Shown here in pieces: positions 58,202-64,000 of a DNA stretch of 64,000 nucleotides. Position 1 is the first letter of the stretch; every line of letters starts with the position of its first letter. The stretch lies in contig JAQFWX010000004.1 in assembly GCA_027605045.1 (NCBI GenBank), positions 1,994,683-2,058,682 on the forward strand, in the 5' to 3' direction. Source of the DNA: Phallus indusiatus (lineage: Eukaryota > Basidiomycota > Agaricomycetes > Phallales > Phallaceae). Made by a program: the position numbers and the translations under genes. The notes beneath the pieces are model-generated. The model did no database searches. It saw only the letters and a list, made by a program, of their open reading frames with translations, and was not told the origin of the DNA.

Positions 58202-60023
58202 TTACAGTTCATCATGTTCGTGATGGTCTGGTTCCGCGGTGGGTGTCTCTAGGGATTCCGAGGTTGCTTCTGGTGTAGTCTCCTCAGCCGAGGGAGTAGC
58301 AACTGGTTTCTCTAATGAGTTCTTGGCATTGGCTTCTATGTATTCAACGAATGAATCGAGGGACCTGTCGCCGGTATAATCGACGAATTCGGTGCTACCG
58401 GCTGGCTTGAACTTTATGGTAGGGAACCCGCTCACAGAGAAACCAGCTGAGGGGGGGATATCATTTTCGGTAGCGTCCATTTTAGCGCTACAAAGAAAAT
58501 CAACGTTGAAAATGTGGGGATGCGGAGAAATAAAAATGAAAACCGACATTAAAATCCGGTCTTGCAAGTCGTGGTAGCGGTCACCAAGCAAATCCCAAGT
58601 GGGTTTTAAGCGCTTGCAGTGTCCACACCTGTTTGAAAATAGTTTACTTGCATACATCAGCATAATTGATTGGGAGGACGGACCATGGCGCATAGAATTC
58701 AATAAATACGTCTTTATTGACATCGGCGGCGAACTCCTCGAATTGAGAGCTTACGACCGTAAAGACAGTTTCGTTCTGAACGTCGGGAATCGGCTGGCTC
58801 TTGAGAGAGGGTTTCAACTCGCCAGCAACATACTTCCGGACAAGGTCGGAAACTGTCTCATGACCAACTTCTACGCTCTGTTCCAGTGGGTATTTAAGCT
58901 GTTTCCCAACGTCTTGAATGACGAAGGCAGGCCATTTACTGTCGTGGAGGTTTAATGCCTTAGCGTGTTCACCAAAGCGAACGGCATCAATCAAGACAAA
59001 GTTGACTTTGCCCTGGTGCTCCTTGGCCAATGTCGTCAGGTATTCTTTATGTTCGGCGACCAGTTCAGAATCCTTGAGGTCAGCGAAAAGGTACGCCAAC
59101 GGAAGACCGCTTTGAACGTAGCGTTGGTAGTTGTCAGGACCGACTTCATCGACGTAGGGGATCTCGTGATTTTTAACGAATGCTTCAATATCTTCAGTTG
59201 TGGCTGAAGCAGCATCACCGTCGTAAATCAGTACGGGTTCATCGAATTTGCGATAGAGAACAATGGCGGGCGGAGTGACACCGGCATGAGCAAAGAGTTC
59301 GCTATCTGTTGATGATCCGAACAAGTAGTCATCACGATGCTTTTCAGCGGCGGCAGTAAAGGCAGCTGAAGGCTTCTTGGAATCTGAGACAAAGCTGATA
59401 ATAACGATTTTATCTGCTTCTTTGAACTCTTCAAAATTTTCCGTGGTAACTTCTGAGACGGCAGGCAAGGATTGTCTAAAGTTCATTTGTCAGATGAAAA
59501 AGCAGCTATGTAATGTTTCAGAGAGGCACTTACTTGATCATATAGGAGATAATTCCATCACTTTGTCGAGGACCGGTATAATCATTCGGTGTGCCGTTCC
59601 GGAAAACCTTCAGAGTACTAAACAACACATAAGATTTAATGGGAAAAGGAAATCAACGGGCGAAACATGAAACGTACGGGTATCCTTGCACGCCATGTTG
59701 GTGGCAAAGGTCGGCTTGGTCAACACAGTTTACTTTTGCCAAAGGAATGTTCTTCTCTTTGAGAGAAGTAGCCGCAGTCTCGTAATGAGGAGCCAAAGCT
59801 TTGCAATGTCCACACCTGACAATCATCAGGTGATTACTTGACCAAAAATAGATGACTACACTGTTTCTTACCACGGCGCAAAGAACTCGACGAGAATGAG
59901 TTCCTCTGGATTTACAACTGAGTCGAAATTAGCAGCATCAAGTTCGAGAACATCTGATGCGTCAGCTGCGCGGGCTGCTGTCGCCCACAGAGCAAGAAGA
60001 GAAGCTACAGCGGTCAGACGCAT
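58202..60023 (-). CDS. PDI1: Protein disulfide isomerase, ER lumen (HDEL)
   Basis: Signal peptide MRLTAVASLLALWATAARA, then thioredoxin domain a with active site FFAPW|CGHCKALAPHYETAA, domains b and b' (VIISFVSDSKKPSAAFTAAA; FVLIDAVRFGEHAKALNLHD), domain a' with FYAPW|CGHCKRLKPTWDLLG, and an acidic tail ending DHHEHDEL, an HDEL-type retrieval signal. Both CGHC sites are whole. In each active-site domain an intron splits the Trp codon just before CGHC (59816-59871 and 58629-58683). Seven or so exons in total; frame intact. Stop at 58202. Confidence 0.95.
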
Positions 60024-60372
60024 GAAGAGAAAAAGAAAGAAACGGTATGAGGGATGGGGGACAAAGAACTCCGTGACATGCTTATAGTTATAGTGGCAAG
60101 GTGACACGTCAGTCTATTACGTAATTCAGCTGTTGTCGTCCTGTCACAGCGCCATTGGCTGCTTTAGATGACAACTTGAAACGGCATTCGATACAAATGT
60201 AGCAAATTTTGTGGCAAGACCCTACTGATCAATAATATTATAATATATTACTAATGGCATCGACAAAATTAGGCAGAACTAAGCTAAGAGTGAAATGTCA
60301 AAGGAACAACCTCGCACATTGCCGCTTGCATATCGCTTGGGCGTTGAACTGAAATTTCGAGGAGGCGGAAAA

Positions 60373-61475
60373 TCAGCCGATGTAAGAAAAGTATGTTCCT
60401 GAAGAAGGGGGAGGAGAAGGTACTAAAGGGACACAGAAGGACCAATGGTCAGAATGAGGGAGAACTTGGCGCATTATTATTAATGACTCACTTCGTTTGG
60501 ATTTTGATCCATTTACGAAAGCCGAGCCAGGACTGGTGACAGAAACGGCGCGTCTAGTAGGATCACTCCCTCGCGGTGGAATAGGAGAGGAATTGCTTTC
60601 TGATAGGCGGGAAGGAGGCAGGGAGACGGGAGAAGCCCTGGAAGGTGGGGTAGGTGTAGCAGATAAGGCACGAGCGCGAGGCGGTGGATCTGCTGTCTGG
60701 GGACGCCTCGCGGGAGGTGGTGGAGCAGCCCGCACAGGCGATTCTGCAGATGACGTGGTAGGTTTAAGGACAGAAACTGGACGAGGCGGTGGTGGGGGTG
60801 GCGCGGGACGACCCGACGGTGGTGGAGGCGGCGGTTTTCGAGGTGGCACAGAGGGAGCTGCTGGTTGGACGGGAGAATTGAATTTCTGGATGGGGGGCAC
60901 TGCACGTGTGGGGAGTGACGGGGCACTGGTGGAAGGACGTGGCGGAGGAGAGACAGATCTAGGTCGTGAAGGCACTGCAGGTGGACGACGAGGGACTGCC
61001 GGAGCAGATGGGGCGGCAGGAGGGGGAACCGCTCGGGATGGAGGAAGTCGAGGTGGTGGTTTCGATGGAGGTGTGGAACGAACTGATGAACTAGCGTCGG
61101 TCGAAGACTCAGTGGTGTCTACATTGCGTTTTGGGACGGCAGGTGCTTTGCCTAATGACAAGGGTTTATCTGGGTGATAACGATACGTGAACAAAGGATA
61201 GAAAAATGGACTGCAATTGACATACTCGGTGTAGATCCTCCTGCTGGTTTCAGCTTCGGTATGCCACCAGCAAACAGTCCTCCCAGTTGTGGGGGACCGC
61301 CTCCAACTCCAACTCCAACGCCGCCGCCAGCACTACCGCCACTTCCACCACCGACGGGCCCGCGTGCTCCTCCTGCAGGTTTAGTTTGTACAGCAGGCGC
61401 ACTCCGGTCATTAGTTTCTGTTTTCTTAAGCTTTCTTCCTTGCTGAATTTGCGCGAGTAGAGCTGCGTTGCTCAT
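60373..61475 (-). CDS. VRP1: Verprolin/WIP homologue (WASP-interacting, WH2 domain)
   Basis: WIP/verprolin stabilises WASP and promotes Arp2/3 actin assembly at endocytic sites. MSNAALLAQIQQGRKLKKTE at the N-terminus is a WH2 actin-binding motif (ALLxxIxxGxxLKKT). Exon 2 is Pro-rich with SH3-binding stretches (RKPPPPPPSGRPAPPPPPPR). The visible frame stops at 60373 after SSGTYFSYIG. In the next frame the sequence continues ADFPPPRNFSSTPKRYASGN to a stop at 60279, which looks like the WASP-binding C-terminal motif (FPPPRxF). The AAAA run at 60387-60390 is the likely site of the slip. The open frame on the other strand (60497-61177) is composition only. Confidence 0.8.
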
Positions 61476-61770
61476 GGTGATAGTGGTGCAAGTAGATAGA
61501 CAATAGAGATGCGCAGTTTGAGCTTTAATCCGTGGCCAACAAAGGACGCATTGCTTTCTGTCCCGGCTGCTCGGCTTAGTCAGATCAGTCGAATCTCATT
61601 ACTAGGGACTAATGGCATTATCATTTGTCCTGTTCAATTTCTCTACAAAGGTAGCATACTGTCATTGAGACATAAGTCGTAGGCTATATTAATTTTGCAG
61701 AAAGGCTTGGAATACATAGTCAGATAATGCAGTCATATGGTTAATGGCAAAATGTGCAGATTCATGATCT

Positions 61771-62305
61771 TCATTCGGCCTTTTCAGCACCTGCTGTCGC
61801 CCGGGCTGCAAGAAAATTTTGCTTCAGAACAAAGTGCCATCAAAGTAAAGTTGGTACTCACTGAACACAAGTTGACTTGAACTGTGAACGATCCGTTTGA
61901 TCAATCCTTCCTTTTCCAAGTCACGGATAGCCATACGAGCAAGACTTCCATTGATTTTGAGTCGTTCAATGAGGATAGCAGTGCTAATGAATCGGAAGGT
62001 GGGGACTTCCTTGTATATTCGGTCGTAGGTGGACTTGTCGACAGTGACGGCGTGTTGGGCCTTGTCCTTGACCTTTCCCTTCGACCATTTCTTCTTCTTT
62101 GCTTTTCCACCCCCACTTGATGTTGGCGCTGCCGCTTTCGCTTTGGCCTGAAAAGGTTTTACGTGTCAGCTGCGATTCAACTGCATCTGTCCTAATTGCG
62201 ACCCATCCATCCAATCTTCAATACGCAATTTCGTCAAAGATGGATCGAGTGCATAACTCGAAGCTCATAGATCGATGCAATGTAAGAAAAGTGTCGACTC
62301 ACCAT
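61771..62305 (-). CDS. RPS25: 40S ribosomal protein S25
   Basis: Ribosomal protein eS25 of the small subunit. Exon 1 is just the start codon (62303-62305), followed by a 155-nt intron (62148-62302) with donor GTGAGT. Exon 2 then reads AKAKAAAPTSSGGGKAKKKK, WSKGKVKDKAQHAVTVDKST, YDRIYKEVPTFRFISTAILI and ERLKINGSLARMAIRDLEKE. The last exon is RATAGAEKAE with stop 61771-61773. Length about 100 residues, as usual. An exon consisting of ATG alone is common in fungal and animal ribosomal protein genes. Confidence 0.93.
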
Positions 62306-62546
62306 CGATTTTAATGGCCTAGATGACAACGAGAGAGAATAATGAGGCTTGGAGAGAGTTGGCGTCTAATTCCTATCCATCCTTTAGGCGCCACACATTT
62401 GCTTCCGCTCGCTTTTCCTGCGGAACAACAGCTTCCAGTTCGAACCTTGTCATATGGTGAAGTAAGAAAATATTTCACAGCGAGTTTACCTCTCTTTTCG
62501 ATTCTTGAGATTTTAAGCTGAGAAAAAATTTTAGGATGACTTGTTG

Positions 62547-64000
62547 ATGCTCAAAACTGGTACTGGAATTCTACATATTCGTACCAGAGATTATCCTACA
62601 TTCATACGGAACTCAACATGCTCGATATCCTGTCGCTTTTCAGCTTATACAGCAATTTATTCGAATCCCGCTCGTGCACCGATAGGTCGCCCTGTAAAAC
62701 AAAATACCTCAAGACCTCCGCGGTGGAAAAATTCCGTCCTTGACAATTTGGATGCGTCAAATAGGAAGGCCCAAAGCGTACCAGCGGTGCCACACGATCC
62801 AAAACTGTCTAATTTATTACAAAAAGTTGTCCCTGATAAATCTTCTGATCCGGATCCATTTTCTCCACTTCCTGTTCGTCCAGACCTCAAGCATGAACAT
62901 ACCCCCAACGCCAGTTGCAGCGACTTAATCGAGGAAGCACTTATGGATGACCTCTCTGAGATACCGGACGTACCTGATGTACAAATTAATGAGCCCCGAA
63001 TACAAGATATCTCAGACGAGCGTAGTTATTTACTTCAAAAGATACGGGATAATATCACCTTTGAAGACTCATGGAAGGCCTATTCCCGTTTGCTCCACTT
63101 GCAAAAGTCATACGGAAACGACCTGCCAATTACACCCTTCATCCCCATCATTACCTCCATTTTCTGTCTAGTCAGCTAGCAAAAGTACAAGCTGCTGGAC
63201 GTCGACATTTCTTCCGATTTCTTTCCGTCTTAACCTCTTTGCGTACAAGTGGAGGGACAATCTTTGATTGGGAATGGAATTCGCTTATCCACTGTTCTGC
63301 AAAAGCTATAGGAAGACAACTGTTGAAGATTATCGAATAGCTCTTGGTATTTTCAAGGACATGCTTAACTCTGCTTCCGTTCTCGAGAAAGAGTTACGAC
63401 ATAGTACAGGAATAGGCAGCGAGGATCCTCTGCCTGATGAATTAGAGAAAACTATTGCTCGTCCCGACGCTGTTACGTACGCTACTCTACTCGGTATAGC
63501 CTCACGAACAGGAAATTCTAACGCCGTCCAACACGCTCAATCGATGCTTATTGCGTCCGGACAACCTTGGATACCAAGAGCACACAGTGCTATGTTGCCA
63601 TACTATATGTCAACAAATCAACTGGATGCAATTCCTCGTGTCGTGGCTGCTTCTTTCCCGGAAGATACGTCGATAATCCTCATCACTCAAGTCATTTGGG
63701 CATACGCGCATAAAGGACGCATGCGCATTGCAATGCAGATATATGACTTTCTGCGCGGCAACATACCGCCAGAGGATAAGCTGACTGCTGACGAGCCTTC
63801 TCAGGGAAGTTTTGGCTTGGAATGGAGGAAGACATTTAGCTCTGACGAGACGGAGGGCAATCCTATTCTATCTCTTCCTGGGTTTATTGATCACGCGACC
63901 ATGCCACCTAATGGGATAACGTATTGCACGCTAATCCAAGCGCTGTGCTATCACGGCGAACTGATAGGTGCCATCACAGTCTTCAGAGACATGCTTTCCA
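62547..64000 (+). CDS. Pentatricopeptide-repeat protein, probably mitochondrial, 3' end off the right edge
   Basis: PPR proteins bind organelle RNA. Helical-pair motifs are DYRIALGIFKDMLNSASVLE, DAVTYATLLGIASRTGNSNA, VQHAQSMLIASGQPWIPRAH, TQVIWAYAHKGRMRIAMQIY and NGITYCTLIQALCYHGELIG, each about 35 residues long and cut by the window end. The N-terminus is basic and Ser-rich, as for a mitochondrial presequence, but the true start is uncertain: the first ATG of the frame is 62547, and a GTAAGA...TTTTAG intron ending 62534 could join an upstream exon from 62342. The frame slips at CCC 63135-63137 and AAAA 63301-63304; one extra base in each restores PITPLHPHHYLHFLSSQLAK and HCSAKSYRKTTVEDYRIALG. 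Confidence 0.75.

Noticed and set aside
60497..61177. 226-codon Gly-rich open frame on the plus strand
   Set aside because: It is the antisense of the Pro-rich verprolin exon; composition alone keeps it open.
1..64000. Mobile elements, CRISPR arrays, rRNA, prophage, biosynthetic cluster
   Set aside because: No transposase, reverse transcriptase, terminal repeats, regularly spaced repeats, rRNA or clustered biosynthetic enzymes are visible on either strand.

Overview
The window is a gene-dense stretch of nuclear chromosome from a mushroom-type basidiomycete (Agaricomycetes). The evidence is the large number of short introns (mostly 50-60 nt, GT-AG, with a CTAA/CTGA-like branch site), gene-sized gaps of only 100-700 bp, a member of the large agaricomycete multi-pass membrane family with the LxxYxxSxRxxxRxxxESG core, and fungal-specific genes (SSD1, REX3, RTA1-type exporter, CAF16, Opy2-like anchor). 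I see no transposon, CRISPR array, phage or bacterial feature.

Layout, left to right (strand): RPAP1 (-, runs off the left edge); agaricomycete membrane protein (+); MED17 (-) head to head with CAF16 (+); VIP1 inositol pyrophosphate kinase (-); Opy2-like membrane anchor (-); peroxisomal-type mitochondrial carrier (-); two tandem GPI-anchored Ser/Thr-rich proteins (+,+) lying in a ~1 kb tandem duplication; a UBA / Cys-rich / BIRC6-like E2 protein (-); an AKTIP/FTS-like pseudo-E2 (-) head to head with VPS24 (+); NAD-isocitrate dehydrogenase catalytic subunit (+); PNC1 nicotinamidase (+); SSD1 (+); RRN7 (+); a proline/serine-rich unknown (+); CENP-A/CSE4 (-) head to head with a Gfd2-like DEDDh exonuclease (+); a weak coiled-coil candidate (-); RTA1-like exporter (+); Rpr2/Snm1-like protein (-) head to head with a BTB-like protein (+); REX3 (-) head to head with LAG1 ceramide synthase (+); AP-1 sigma (-); tRNA-Tyr with intron (-); CTNNBL1 (+); UTP15 (-) head to head with TCTP (+); PDI with HDEL (-); verprolin/WIP (-); RPS25 (-) head to head with a PPR protein (+, runs off the right edge). 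The genes are mostly unrelated housekeeping functions: transcription (RPAP1, MED17, RRN7), RNA and ribosome work (UTP15, RPS25, SSD1, REX3, Rpr2-like, CTNNBL1), membrane traffic (VPS24, FTS-like, AP-1 sigma), lipid and secretory work (LAG1, PDI). They do not form one pathway.

The most striking thing is a recurring lesion. In about ten conserved genes the reading frame breaks by one base at a mononucleotide run (GG, CCC, CCCC, AAAA, TTTTT, GGGG), and in most of them one extra base in the run restores the conserved protein. This points to systematic homopolymer under-calling in the assembly rather than a cluster of pseudogenes, and anyone using gene models here should know it. The best real biology is (i) the tandem duplication with a chimeric gene-end/gene-start junction at 17038/17039, (ii) a 4-nt microexon in PNC1 that carries the metal-binding Asp, (iii) a UBA-to-E2 protein with an RBR-like cysteine motif, and (iv) an SSD1 homologue that keeps the full RNase II acidic signature.
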